14,236 nt of DNA from Halanaerobiales bacterium (GTDB taxonomy: Bacteria > Bacillota_F > Halanaerobiia > Halanaerobiales > DTU029). How positions within the stretch are numbered: position 1 is the first letter of the stretch; every line of letters begins with the position of its first letter. A program made the translations under genes and the position numbers. The stretch is taken from positions 1 to 14,236 of the forward strand of contig JADQBV010000422.1 of assembly GCA_016278415.1 (NCBI GenBank), in the 5' to 3' direction. Under the pieces are notes generated by a model. That model did not search any database, was not told where the DNA came from, and saw nothing but the letters and a program-made list of their open reading frames with translations. Positions 7,612-14,064 of the stretch are shown here, piece after piece.

Positions 7612-8212
7612 TGCTATAGGTTTTAATATTAAAGAAGGGCTTAGAAATATATACTTACTTCCTAAGCAGAGTTTAGTGTATTTTACTTTCTTATTAATTA
7701 ATCATTTTTTTATTATTACTTTTTTTAGTATATATGTAAATTTAAATTACATGAAAGAACTATCAACAATGAATACTGTTCCCCTTTCATTTAGTGTTAC
7801 ACTGTTGCCGAAAATATATCAAGTAGATGATATTATCTTAATTCTATTTGTAACAAGTTTAATATTTCTTTTATTAACCATTCATACTAATAAAATTTTT
7901 ATTAAAAAGTATCTAAAGCTAAACTCTGCTGAGATAAGATTAATATCCAAATTAAAAGGAAAAAGTAAGCTAGTAAGAACTCCTATTATCTATTCGGCAT
8001 TTTTACTTAATTTTTTTTCTATAGTATTAATACTTAGCATTATAAAAGTACCATATACACGATTCTTTGACTATCTATCAGGATATAATCCTGGTTTAAA
8101 AATATTGGATTATAACGGTTTTAATATATCTCTCTTTGTATTTTTGTTTTTAATAACGGAAATAATTGTAGTCTTATCCAGTTATTTTTTGTTCTGGGAT
8201 ATGAAAAAATAG
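7604..8212 (+). CDS. Short FtsX-like membrane protein lacking the large external loop
   Basis: The protein has 202 residues against about 300 for normal FtsX. The N-terminal IGFNIKEGLRNI resembles the cytoplasmic start of FtsX. It has four hydrophobic segments, at about 23-48, 76-96, 127-149 and 174-198. Between the second and third is EIRLISKLKGKSKLVRTPI, which matches the FtsX cytoplasmic stretch (EIxIMxLxGAxxxFIRxPF). The loop between helices 1 and 2 is only about 25 residues, whereas in FtsX it is a folded external domain of roughly 100 or more that recruits wall-hydrolase activators such as EnvC, PcsB or CwlO. The start at ATG 7604 (AAGGGG upstream) overlaps the ftsE-like stop. No activator gene lies between it and ctpA. 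It presumably forms a membrane complex with the ATPase-dead partner. Confidence 0.75.
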   Translation: MHSAIGFNIKEGLRNIYLLPKQSLVYFTFLLINHFFIITFFSIYVNLNYMKELSTMNTVPLSFSVTLLPKIYQVDDIILILFVTSLIFLLLTIHTNKIFIKKYLKLNSAEIRLISKLKGKSKLVRTPIIYSAFLLNFFSIVLILSIIKVPYTRFFDYLSGYNPGLKILDYNGFNISLFVFLFLITEIIVVLSSYFLFWDMKK

Positions 8213-8252
8213 CAATTGGAATTACTAACTAAAAAAAACATTGAGGATATTT

Positions 8253-8282
8253 GCAGGAAATGCCACCTATTTTATAGAATAA
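8253..8282 (+). promoter_or_regulatory. Sigma-H-type promoter of ctpA
   Basis: GCAGGAAAT (8253-8261), 12 bases, then ATAGAATAA (8274-8282) fits the B. subtilis sigma-H consensus RnAGGAwWW-N11-12-RnnGAATww at every fixed position. A start near 8287-8290 would give a leader of about 33 bases to ATG 8322. Sigma-H directs transition-phase and early sporulation genes. Confidence 0.6.
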
Positions 8283-8313
8283 TTAATAGAGGTAAAAAGA
8301 ATAGGATAGGTGG
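8263..8313 (+). repeat. Inverted repeat that would pair with the ctpA ribosome site
   Basis: CCACCTAT (8263-8270) is the exact reverse complement of ATAGGTGG (8306-8313), the ctpA Shine-Dalgarno. The left arm lies in the spacer of the sigma-H-type promoter, so it would be present only in transcripts reading through from ftsX and absent from mRNA started at that promoter. A T-run follows the right arm (8314-8318), so weak termination is another possibility. Confidence 0.5.
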
Positions 8314-8321
8314 TTTTTATT

Positions 8322-9485
8322 ATGAAAAAATTTGCAATTTCTACATTGATTATATTAATAATGATTATAAGTTTCAATTTATCAGCTTTTGCTGAAGAAA
8401 CTGATACTCCAGCAGATCCGGAATTAATGTTCAATACTTTTAATGAAGTTTTCGGGTATATATTGAATTATCATGTTGAAGAAAGCAGAGTTGATGAACT
8501 TATTCGTGGTGCTATGAAGGGTATGGTTAAGACCCTTGATCCATATTCAGATTATATGACAAAAGAAGAATATGAAGATATGCAAGTAGAATATGAAGGA
8601 CATTTTGGTGGTATAGGAATAGTTATAACCCCAGACCTTACGATAGTTTCTCCCATAAAAGGTACACCTGGAGAAAGAGTTGGTTTGCAATCTGGTGATA
8701 AAATAATTGCAATTGAGGGAGAAGCAACTGAAGATATGAGTCAGAATGATGCTGTTGATATAATGCGGGGTGAGCCAGGTACCCAGATTAATATTACTAT
8801 TAAACGTGAAAATAAAGAAGAACCTATTAAGTTTGAGATAATTAGAGAAGATATAGAAATCCCATATGTGGAATGGGAGATGAAAAGAGACAAAATTGGT
8901 TATATCAATATAGCTCAGTTTGTACAAGAAGTAGGTAGTAAAGTCAGTACCGCTATCAACGAACTAGAAGCTGAAGGAGCTCAGGCATTAATCCTTGATT
9001 TAAGGACAAATCCAGGGGGATTGCTTAATGAAGCAATTAATGTTTCTAGTAATTTCATAGAAAAAGGTACAGTAGTGTCTGTCAAATATAGGGTTGGTAG
9101 TGATGATATATATGACACTAGGCCGGATATTAAAGCTACTGATTTACCATTATTAGTCCTAATTAATCAGGGTAGTGCCAGTGCCTCTGAAATAGTAGCA
9201 GGTGCGGTTAAAGATCATCATAGAGGTGTTCTATTTGGTAAAAAAACTTTTGGTAAGGGGACTGTTCAGTCGTTATTCCCATTAAAAGATGGTTCAGCGT
9301 TGAAGTTAACTACTGGAAGATATTATACACCATCAGATACTTTCATCCATGAAAAGGGTATTAAGCCTGATGTAGAAGTTGAATATAACCCTGATTATGA
9401 AGGAGAAAATGATAATCAATTAGATGCTGCAATCCAATATATAAAAGATACTTATTTAAAAGATGAATTGAAACCGGCAAGTTAG
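8322..9485 (+). CDS. ctpA: S41 (C-terminal processing) serine protease
   Basis: The protein has 387 residues. It is a secreted or membrane-anchored tail-specific protease with a Ser-Lys dyad. A signal sequence covers about residues 1-25 (MKKFAISTLIILIMIISF, cleavage near AFA-EE). A PDZ domain follows from about 90 to 175 (FGGIGIVI, SGDKIIAIEG, MRGEPGTQI), then the S41 core with LILDLRTNPGGLL. Catalytic residues by analogy with CtpB are Ser287 in GSASASE, Lys312 in TFGKGTVQ and Gln316. ATG 8322 is preferred to GTG 8310: AGGTGG at 8308-8313 is 8 bases upstream and the signal peptide then starts with MKK. It follows the ftsX-like gene, where clostridia commonly keep ctpA. CtpB-type enzymes can act in sporulation signalling, which would fit the promoter; the substrate here is unknown. 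Confidence 0.93.
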   Translation: MKKFAISTLIILIMIISFNLSAFAEETDTPADPELMFNTFNEVFGYILNYHVEESRVDELIRGAMKGMVKTLDPYSDYMTKEEYEDMQVEYEGHFGGIGIVITPDLTIVSPIKGTPGERVGLQSGDKIIAIEGEATEDMSQNDAVDIMRGEPGTQINITIKRENKEEPIKFEIIREDIEIPYVEWEMKRDKIGYINIAQFVQEVGSKVSTAINELEAEGAQALILDLRTNPGGLLNEAINVSSNFIEKGTVVSVKYRVGSDDIYDTRPDIKATDLPLLVLINQGSASASEIVAGAVKDHHRGVLFGKKTFGKGTVQSLFPLKDGSALKLTTGRYYTPSDTFIHEKGIKPDVEVEYNPDYEGENDNQLDAAIQYIKDTYLKDELKPAS

Positions 9486-9632
9486 TATAATGGTAATCTA
9501 AAACTAGACAATATCTATCATTCTTAATCATATAGATGACTAAGTAGATTTATATCATATATAGAAACTGATATATAAACTAGTATTCTATACAATAGCT
9601 AAGACTAAAGTTTCAATTTAATAAAAAAAATT

Positions 9633-9664
9633 AACCCCTCGGTTAAAAAACCGACGGGGTTTTT
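9633..9664. terminator. Bidirectional terminator between ctpA and agrB
   Basis: AACCCC-TCGGTT (9633-9644) pairs with AACCGA-C-GGGGTT (9649-9661) with one bulged base, followed by a T-run (to 9664) on the plus strand. An A-run at 9623-9630 provides the T-run for minus-strand transcripts coming from agrB. Confidence 0.9.
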
Positions 9665-9749
9665 GTCATATTAATAGTTTTATTGTAATATAAAGGGATA
9701 AAATATCATTTTTACTATAAATATCACTATTATTAAGATTTGCTAATTG

Positions 9750-9779
9750 TTGACAAAAATATGATTGATATATTATAAT
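9750..9779 (+). promoter_or_regulatory. Consensus sigma-A promoter antisense to agrB
   Basis: TTGACA (9750-9755), 18 bases, TATAAT (9774-9779): both hexamers are exact consensus. A start near 9786 would make an RNA running antisense through all of agrB (9799-10410) towards agrD. No plus-strand gene with a ribosome site starts close downstream. Confidence 0.7.
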
Positions 9780-9798
9780 ATTTATAAGATAAGTCATA

Positions 9799-10410
9799 TT
9801 ACCTGTGTTCTGGCAAGAAGTTTTTGACAAGATAAAACATTATAGGATGAGTTGATATTAGTTGAGCAAAGATTCCTAGGCTGCTGGCTAATATTAAATC
9901 TGAAGGTATTTTTTGAACAAAAGTTGCTATTACCGCGATGGCTGTCCAAATAAGCAATATATTTTGTGCTTGTTGTTTTAAAAGGCTTCTTTGTTTTGGA
10001 TCAGTTATCGGAATAATGTCAGTGTCAGCCGGAGCATATTTGTTAATCATAAAAAGTCCGAATATTGAAACTAGTAGAATAACTAGTAATAGTAATATTG
10101 TATTAAATTGTACAACTTGTGTTATTAATCCTATAAGCAGAAACACAAATATTGTAACAATCATACAAGATAAATAACTAGGTAGGTGAATCCCTCCAGC
10201 ATATGGTCTTATTACTAAAAAACTTAATGCAGCTATAAAAACAGGCCAGAAAATGTTTAGCATATAAGCAATAGACAGCATTATAACAGCTTCAACAATA
10301 ACACCTAGTATTAGTTGTAGTCCGTAATTTAAATAAGCTTTATCTTTAGTACTTAGGTCAGAAACCTTAGTTATAAAATTAGTTGTTAGATTTGCAAGTT
10401 TTTCTATCAT
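9799..10410 (-). CDS. agrB: AgrB-type membrane cysteine peptidase
   Basis: The protein has 203 residues. AgrB removes the C-terminal tail of the AgrD precursor and forms the thiolactone ring of the autoinducing peptide in the membrane. The family motif RPYAGGIHLPSYLSC is at residues 68-82, giving catalytic His75 and Cys82 with the same spacing as His77/Cys84 of the S. aureus enzyme. It has four to six hydrophobic helices (about 31-51, 53-67, 83-103, 105-123, 150-166, 170-195). ATG 10410 has AGAGGG nine bases upstream; the TTG three codons earlier would touch the RBS and is rejected. The gene is on the strand opposite to agrD and agrC, unlike the usual agrBDCA operon. Its transcript would end at the terminator at 9633-9664. 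Confidence 0.93.
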   Translation of the reverse strand: MIEKLANLTTNFITKVSDLSTKDKAYLNYGLQLILGVIVEAVIMLSIAYMLNIFWPVFIAALSFLVIRPYAGGIHLPSYLSCMIVTIFVFLLIGLITQVVQFNTILLLLVILLVSIFGLFMINKYAPADTDIIPITDPKQRSLLKQQAQNILLIWTAIAVIATFVQKIPSDLILASSLGIFAQLISTHPIMFYLVKNFLPEHR

Positions 10411-10431
10411 AGATAACAACCCTCTTTCATT

Positions 10432-10459
10432 TTTACATATATTTCTATAAGCTTATAAG
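10432..10459 (+). promoter_or_regulatory. Probable agrD promoter
   Basis: TTTACA (10432-10437), 16 bases, TATAAG (10454-10459). The predicted start near 10466 gives a leader of about 38 bases before ATG 10504. Its -10 box overlaps that of the divergent agrB promoter. Confidence 0.5.
10446..10457. repeat. Palindrome at the centre of the agrB-agrD divergent promoter
   Basis: TATAAGCTTATA is a perfect 12-base palindrome. With one extra A on the right it extends to TTTC/GAAA flanks (about 10442-10461). It contains or overlaps both -10 boxes, so it could be simply two back-to-back -10 elements or also an operator. Confidence 0.55.
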
Positions 10460-10480
10460 AAAGTCCTGCAAATAAATCAA
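10452..10480 (-). promoter_or_regulatory. Probable agrB promoter
   Basis: Read on the minus strand: TTGATT (10480-10475), 17 bases, TATAAG (10457-10452). It faces away from agrD and shares the palindrome at 10446-10457 with the agrD -10 region. Confidence 0.5.
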
Positions 10481-10503
10481 TATTTTACAAAGGAGGTGTA
10501 AAT

Positions 10504-10614
10504 ATGCTAAAAACACTTATAAGTCTATTTATAAATCTTGGGAAAAGTGGGTTATCTAGTAACTGTTCAGGATGGTTCTATCAGCCCTCATTACCTAAAG
10601 AACTAAAAAAATAG
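10504..10614 (+). CDS. agrD: AgrD-type autoinducing peptide precursor
   Basis: The precursor has 36 residues and is preceded by a near-perfect RBS, AAAGGAGGTG (10490-10499). It has three parts, as in AgrD. There is an amphipathic N-terminal leader (MLKTLISLFINLGKSG, 1-16). The core is Asn20-Cys21-Ser-Gly-Trp-Phe25, where Cys plus four residues would form a five-residue thiolactone. The tail is YQPSLPKELKK. The PKEL motif (31-34) starts six residues after the last ring residue, the same spacing as in S. aureus AgrD-I, where AgrB cuts after the ring. This is strong support for its identity. It lies divergent to agrB across 93 bases and has its own terminator 28 bases after the stop, so it is probably a single-gene transcript. 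The N-terminal processing site of the peptide cannot be determined. Confidence 0.9.
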   Translation: MLKTLISLFINLGKSGLSSNCSGWFYQPSLPKELKK

Positions 10615-10642
10615 TAGAATTTACTTAGTAATGTAAAGAAAG

Positions 10643-10677
10643 AAAAAATCCCTGATATAATATATCTGGGATTTTTT
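10643..10677. terminator. Terminator after agrD (symmetrical, probably both directions)
   Basis: AAAAAATCCC (10643-10652) pairs with GGGATTTTTT (10668-10677); inside, after a T-T mismatch, GATATA pairs with TATATC. Poly-T lies on the 3' side of either strand, so it can stop agrD mRNA and also transposase read-through. Confidence 0.85.
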
Positions 10678-10717
10678 ATATATAAAAAGGGGAAAATGAT
10701 TTATTGAAGAATTATAT

Positions 10718-10721
10718 AAGT
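10718..10721 (+). repeat. Target-site duplication, left copy (AAGT)
   Basis: AAGT directly outside the left terminal repeat; an identical copy is at 12600-12603. Confidence 0.65.
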
Positions 10722-10739
10722 ATGATTGTAAAACAAAAA
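10722..10739 (+). repeat. IS left terminal inverted repeat
   Basis: ATGATTGTAAAACAAAAA, 16/18 identical to the reverse complement of 12582-12599. The 68 bases between it and the transposase stop show no gene. Confidence 0.75.
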
Positions 10740-10807
10740 CACAATTATTTATACACTTAAAAGTCACTACAGTATGAATCAAAAGAGAATATAATATCAG
10801 ATTTCAG

Positions 10808-12427
10808 TTAGGCAGGGACCGTTTTATGTCTCTTAAACAGCTTCTTAATGTTATTGGCTGCCACCTTGAATCCAAACCAGATCTTTGATCGTATCAATCC
10901 TCTGATTGGCATTCGATCAACATTGTAACGTCGTCTAAAGACAGAGGGAAGGCCCTCAACACCAGCCCGTTGGTTGGCAAGCTTGATATATTCTTTAGTA
11001 TCCATCTTTTTTCGGATACTATCTGACATATAACGTTTTCTGCTGAATCTTACAGTGTTAAATTTCTTTTGTTTCTGAATTCGACATAGCTTCATGCAAT
11101 CGCATTCAGCACAGATGTCTGTAGAAAATTTAGCAGTATATATCTCTTTTTCTTCATCGTAATTAGTACTAACAGGTTCATTATCTTTAAAACAACTAGA
11201 GACTAGATTTTCGTCTTTATCAACAATAAATGTAGAACCATAGCTTAATTTAGAGTTATCAGGTTTTCTACCAGTGAGTTCGCCAGGGATTAATTCTATT
11301 CCCTTTGAAAGAGCTTTTTTAGCCAGGTCTATTGAAAAATATGTTCCATCTATTAACATCTGTAGAATTTCATTTTGATTTTGCTCAACACTTAGCTTTT
11401 CAATCGTATCATTACTAAATTGTTGGTCACTATAAATATTTGGTTTAAGGTCATAAGTTTTGATAATACCATTTTCATCATCAAACTGTTCAACTAAATT
11501 TGCAGTGTAACCAATGTTGTCACCATATTTATACCGATAGGTTGCATCAGAATCACTTGGGTTTTGAAGACTATCTGGAGATATTTCACTGCCTTCTTTT
11601 GGTTCTATTTCGTTTGGAGTAAGATTATCAAAGTCGTCGTCATCATTTTTAGTCTGTTCTCCAAGCATCCGTTTAAGTGTTTTGAACTCTGCAGTGTCAG
11701 TAATATGTGAACCAGATTCTAAAGCAGCATCATATAGTAATTTTGACTGTTTTAGCAAAAATTCTAATTTTGATTCTGAGTTTTTATCTCTGGTTTTGTA
11801 GATGGTTTCATTTTTATGACCTTTTTCAAGATATACTAAGCATTCTTCAGGAATTAGGACTTTATCTATTTCGTTTAATTTCTTAACAAAATGTGCATTG
11901 ACGGTATATACAAGTTCTATTCTTGATAAGTTTCTACAGGAAGAAGCTATCATAAATGAGTCAACTCTAACTTTATCGCCTTTTATTTCTAGAGTATCAG
12001 CAATAAGTTTAGAAAGCTCTTCTATTTCTTCTTGTATTAAGTCAATGCCGGTTTGCTCATAATAGTCATAATTACGTACTCTGAAATTAGTAAATGAATT
12101 TATTGAAACTGGTGGTCTATCTTCACTGGTCAACCTTAAAGCATATTGGAATCTAGTATCAAAATAGATAGAGCCTATTAGTTCTTCGTCTGATAGTTGA
12201 AAAATCTCTTTTAAAATTAGAGCGCCTATGATTACATTAACAGGAGAATTTGGTCTTGATGGTTTATCACTATACAAAACGGAGAACCGATCTTCATTGA
12301 TAGCTGGGAAGATAAGCTCCTGAAAAGGTTGAGCCCAACTTTCATACAATGTTTTTTTAAGATATTTAGGCATGTTATATACTGTATCATTTAAAGACAT
12401 TTGTTGAAAACTATTTTTTGACCACAT
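10808..12427 (-). CDS. IS1182-family DDE transposase
   Basis: The protein has 539 residues from ATG 12427 (GAGGTGG five bases upstream; the GTG three codons earlier lies inside that RBS). The N-terminal DUF772-like domain is recognisable from SPVNVIIGALILKE and DTRFQYAL (about residues 60-98). Candidate catalytic acids of the DDE core are Asp156 in VRVDSFMI, Asp360 in IDGTYFS and Glu491 in RAGVEGLPSVFRRRY. A Cys-rich patch, CAECDCMKLC, lies before the last acid, as in this family. A charged, Asp-rich linker occupies about 260-300. The frame is uninterrupted and of full family length, so the element may be active. It faces away from agrC and towards agrD, with the bidirectional terminator at 10643-10677 in between. 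Confidence 0.92.
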   Translation of the reverse strand: MWSKNSFQQMSLNDTVYNMPKYLKKTLYESWAQPFQELIFPAINEDRFSVLYSDKPSRPNSPVNVIIGALILKEIFQLSDEELIGSIYFDTRFQYALRLTSEDRPPVSINSFTNFRVRNYDYYEQTGIDLIQEEIEELSKLIADTLEIKGDKVRVDSFMIASSCRNLSRIELVYTVNAHFVKKLNEIDKVLIPEECLVYLEKGHKNETIYKTRDKNSESKLEFLLKQSKLLYDAALESGSHITDTAEFKTLKRMLGEQTKNDDDDFDNLTPNEIEPKEGSEISPDSLQNPSDSDATYRYKYGDNIGYTANLVEQFDDENGIIKTYDLKPNIYSDQQFSNDTIEKLSVEQNQNEILQMLIDGTYFSIDLAKKALSKGIELIPGELTGRKPDNSKLSYGSTFIVDKDENLVSSCFKDNEPVSTNYDEEKEIYTAKFSTDICAECDCMKLCRIQKQKKFNTVRFSRKRYMSDSIRKKMDTKEYIKLANQRAGVEGLPSVFRRRYNVDRMPIRGLIRSKIWFGFKVAANNIKKLFKRHKTVPA

Positions 12428-12462
12428 AAAAACCACCTCAAAGTTTGTTGTTTTATACTTTA

Positions 12463-12491
12463 ATTATATCACATAAACGTTGATATATAAA
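12463..12491 (-). promoter_or_regulatory. Likely transposase promoter
   Basis: On the minus strand: TTTATA (12491-12486), 17 bases, TATAAT (12468-12463), with the transposase ATG 36 bases further on. The -10 is consensus and the -35 is 4/6. Confidence 0.5.
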
Positions 12492-12581
12492 GGTTTATGG
12501 CAGTTTTATGGGGAGTTATATTAAGAGTTTTTATTCAAAAACAATACATTCAAAATTTGCTATTTGGTAAAAACTGTATGC

Positions 12582-12599
12582 TTTTTGTGTTGCAATCAT
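12582..12599 (-). repeat. IS right terminal inverted repeat
   Basis: The reverse complement is ATGATTGCAACACAAAAA, pairing with the left repeat at 16/18. On the plus strand it contains an outward TTGCAA (12590-12595) that could act as a weak -35 for agrC. Confidence 0.75.
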
Positions 12600-12603
12600 A
12601 AGT
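12600..12603 (+). repeat. Target-site duplication, right copy (AAGT)
   Basis: AAGT directly outside the right terminal repeat, matching 10718-10721. Confidence 0.65.
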
Positions 12604-12640
12604 ATAAGTAAATATTTGACTTGTAATTGGGGGAACTAAA

Positions 12641-14011
12641 ATGGAACCTTTATCTTTGCTATTAATATTGATGACTTTTTTGGAATGTCTATTAATTGCT
12701 TTATTAGTATACTCTTTGCTTTCCTTGGAAATTTTTAATAAGAGGTTTTTTGTTTTAATTATAATTTTAACGATATTTACTTCGCTAATTCGTGTTTTAC
12801 CAGTTATACCATTAGTCATAGTCTTTTTTGCAATTGTAATATATACAGTTTATATTAGATATATTTACAAAGTATCCGTAGTTATTACAATAATAGTGTC
12901 TGGACTTTCATATATTATATATAGATTAATGGAAGGAGCAACTGTATTTGCTTTGGTAAAAATATTTCGCATTTCATATAAAGAAATTGTAAATAACCCT
13001 AGTATAAGGGTGCTTTTCTTTGCTATTTTTCTAGTGTTCATATCTTTAATAGTATATGTTATTAGGTATTTTAATATTAATTTAATAGACGTTATTGATA
13101 TTTTGGGTTTCGAAGATTTAAAATACCTAGCTGAAGATGAAGTAGACCTAAGTAGAGAAAAAAGAGTGACTTCTACTATTTATCTTGTAATTATATTTTT
13201 ATTGATTCAGGGATTGTTTATTAATTATAATATATTAGGTAAAAATATATTTATATATTTTCATATAAGTAACTTCTTTACATCCCCTATATTTGTAAAT
13301 TCTTTTATTATATTCTTAAATTTAATTCTTTTATATCTACTACGATATTTGGTTATAACCTTACGTATGGAAAGAAATGACATTATAAAAAGGATTAAGG
13401 AAAAAAATTCACTTAGACTGGATTGGGAGAAGAGGGCTGAGATGCATGATAGGAATCACCATTTGAGTATGATATACATCTTGTTACAGGTAAATAAGGT
13501 GGATAGGGCTAAGGAATATTTGAAGGGTATGGTAGGAGAAATTCAAAATGTTGATGCTATAGTAAAGTCAGGTAATCATTCTTTAAATGCATTGATTAGA
13601 AGTAAAATTGCTCTGGGAAAAAAATCAGGTGTTATTGTAGAGGTGAAGGTTAAAAATAGAGTCAAAGAAATGAATATAAAGGATTGGGACTTAAATAGAA
13701 TTATAGGTAATTTACTTGATAATGCTATTGAAGCTAGTGAAAGGGCAGAAGATACTAAACATATAGAATTAATTATTAATAGTAATCATTTAACTAATGA
13801 TTTTGAAGTTATAACACATGGTGTAGTTATTACAGAAGAAATTAAGAATCATATTTTTGATAAAGGATATAGTAGTAAGGAGGAGGAGGGTCATGGTCTA
13901 GGTTTGGCAATATGTAAAGAGTTGGTTGATACGTATCAAGGAGAGATACAGATTAAAAAAGATACTAGTAAAAACTGCACTTCTTTCCAGGTGTTAATGC
14001 CCCTATCATAG
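12641..14011 (+). CDS. agrC: AgrC-type sensor histidine kinase
   Basis: The protein has 456 residues. The N-terminal half has about six or seven membrane helices (roughly 1-25, 34-52, 54-76, 79-100, 120-142, 178-200, 215-240), as expected of a receptor for a cyclic peptide. The kinase half has the HPK10-type phospho-acceptor box MHDRNHHLSMIYILLQ with His269, the N-box NLLDNAIEA with Asn361, and the glycine box GHGLGLAICKEL (417-428). The usual Asn-x-Gly of the D-box region reads ITHG, so nucleotide binding may be slightly atypical. ATG 12641 follows GGGGGA (12629-12634). It lies downstream of agrD but is now separated by the insertion sequence. No response regulator follows: a terminator comes 54 bases after the stop. 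The pairing with AgrD is inferred from position and family. Confidence 0.88.
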   Translation: MEPLSLLLILMTFLECLLIALLVYSLLSLEIFNKRFFVLIIILTIFTSLIRVLPVIPLVIVFFAIVIYTVYIRYIYKVSVVITIIVSGLSYIIYRLMEGATVFALVKIFRISYKEIVNNPSIRVLFFAIFLVFISLIVYVIRYFNINLIDVIDILGFEDLKYLAEDEVDLSREKRVTSTIYLVIIFLLIQGLFINYNILGKNIFIYFHISNFFTSPIFVNSFIIFLNLILLYLLRYLVITLRMERNDIIKRIKEKNSLRLDWEKRAEMHDRNHHLSMIYILLQVNKVDRAKEYLKGMVGEIQNVDAIVKSGNHSLNALIRSKIALGKKSGVIVEVKVKNRVKEMNIKDWDLNRIIGNLLDNAIEASERAEDTKHIELIINSNHLTNDFEVITHGVVITEEIKNHIFDKGYSSKEEEGHGLGLAICKELVDTYQGEIQIKKDTSKNCTSFQVLMPLS

Positions 14012-14064
14012 CCTTTTTTACATAGGAACACTCTTTTCAATAAATATATATCTATTTACTAATG

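Larger units (their letters stand above)
9486..9798. other. 313-base gap between convergent ctpA and agrB
   Basis: I see no convincing gene here. It holds an imperfect AT-rich inverted repeat (TTTATATCA 9549-9557 against TGATATATAAA 9569-9579), a shared terminator (9633-9664) and a consensus-perfect plus-strand promoter (9750-9779). A 43-codon minus-strand frame (9666-9797) sits just after agrB but lacks AgrD features. Confidence 0.7.
10722..12599 (-). mobile_element. IS1182-type insertion sequence, complete, 1878 bp
   Basis: The left end reads inward ATGATTGTAAAACAAAAA (10722-10739). The right end reads inward on the minus strand ATGATTGCAACACAAAAA (12599-12582). They match at 16 of 18 bases. 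AAGT flanks both sides (10718-10721 and 12600-12603), consistent with a 4-base target duplication. The element holds one transposase gene on the minus strand. It sits between the agrD terminator and the agrC ribosome site; removing it and one AAGT joins the flanks into an intergenic stretch of under 90 bases. Confidence 0.8.

Noticed and set aside
8547..8927. A minus-strand frame of 126 codons within ctpA.
   Set aside because: Antisense shadow of the PDZ-coding region, with no ribosome site and low-complexity residues.
9549..9579. Imperfect inverted repeat TTTATATCA/TGATATATAAA considered as a terminator for ctpA.
   Set aside because: Almost pure A/T, no T-run after it, and a much better terminator lies at 9633-9664.
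9666..9797. A 43-codon minus-strand frame starting 1 base after the agrB stop, the usual position of agrD, with one Cys at residue 15.
   Set aside because: No PKEL-like tail, weak ribosome site, and composition like random AT-rich DNA; the plus-strand gene at 10504 fits AgrD far better.
9938..10177. A plus-strand frame of 79 codons inside agrB, downstream of the antisense promoter.
   Set aside because: No Shine-Dalgarno before its ATG and no protein-like features; it mirrors the hydrophobic codons of agrB.
10615..10807. Search for an extra small gene, such as a second AgrD, between agrD and the transposase.
   Set aside because: Only the terminator and the IS left end are seen; no short frame has both a ribosome site and a recognisable motif.
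12493..12515. GGTTTATGGCAGTTTTATGG, first considered as the IS right end.
   Set aside because: No inverted partner is found left of the transposase, whereas the repeat at 12582-12599 has one plus a flanking AAGT duplication.
12550..12819. A minus-strand frame of 89 codons crossing the IS right end and the agrC start.
   Set aside because: It spans the IS boundary and the agrC coding start, is Lys/Ile-rich, and has no ribosome site.
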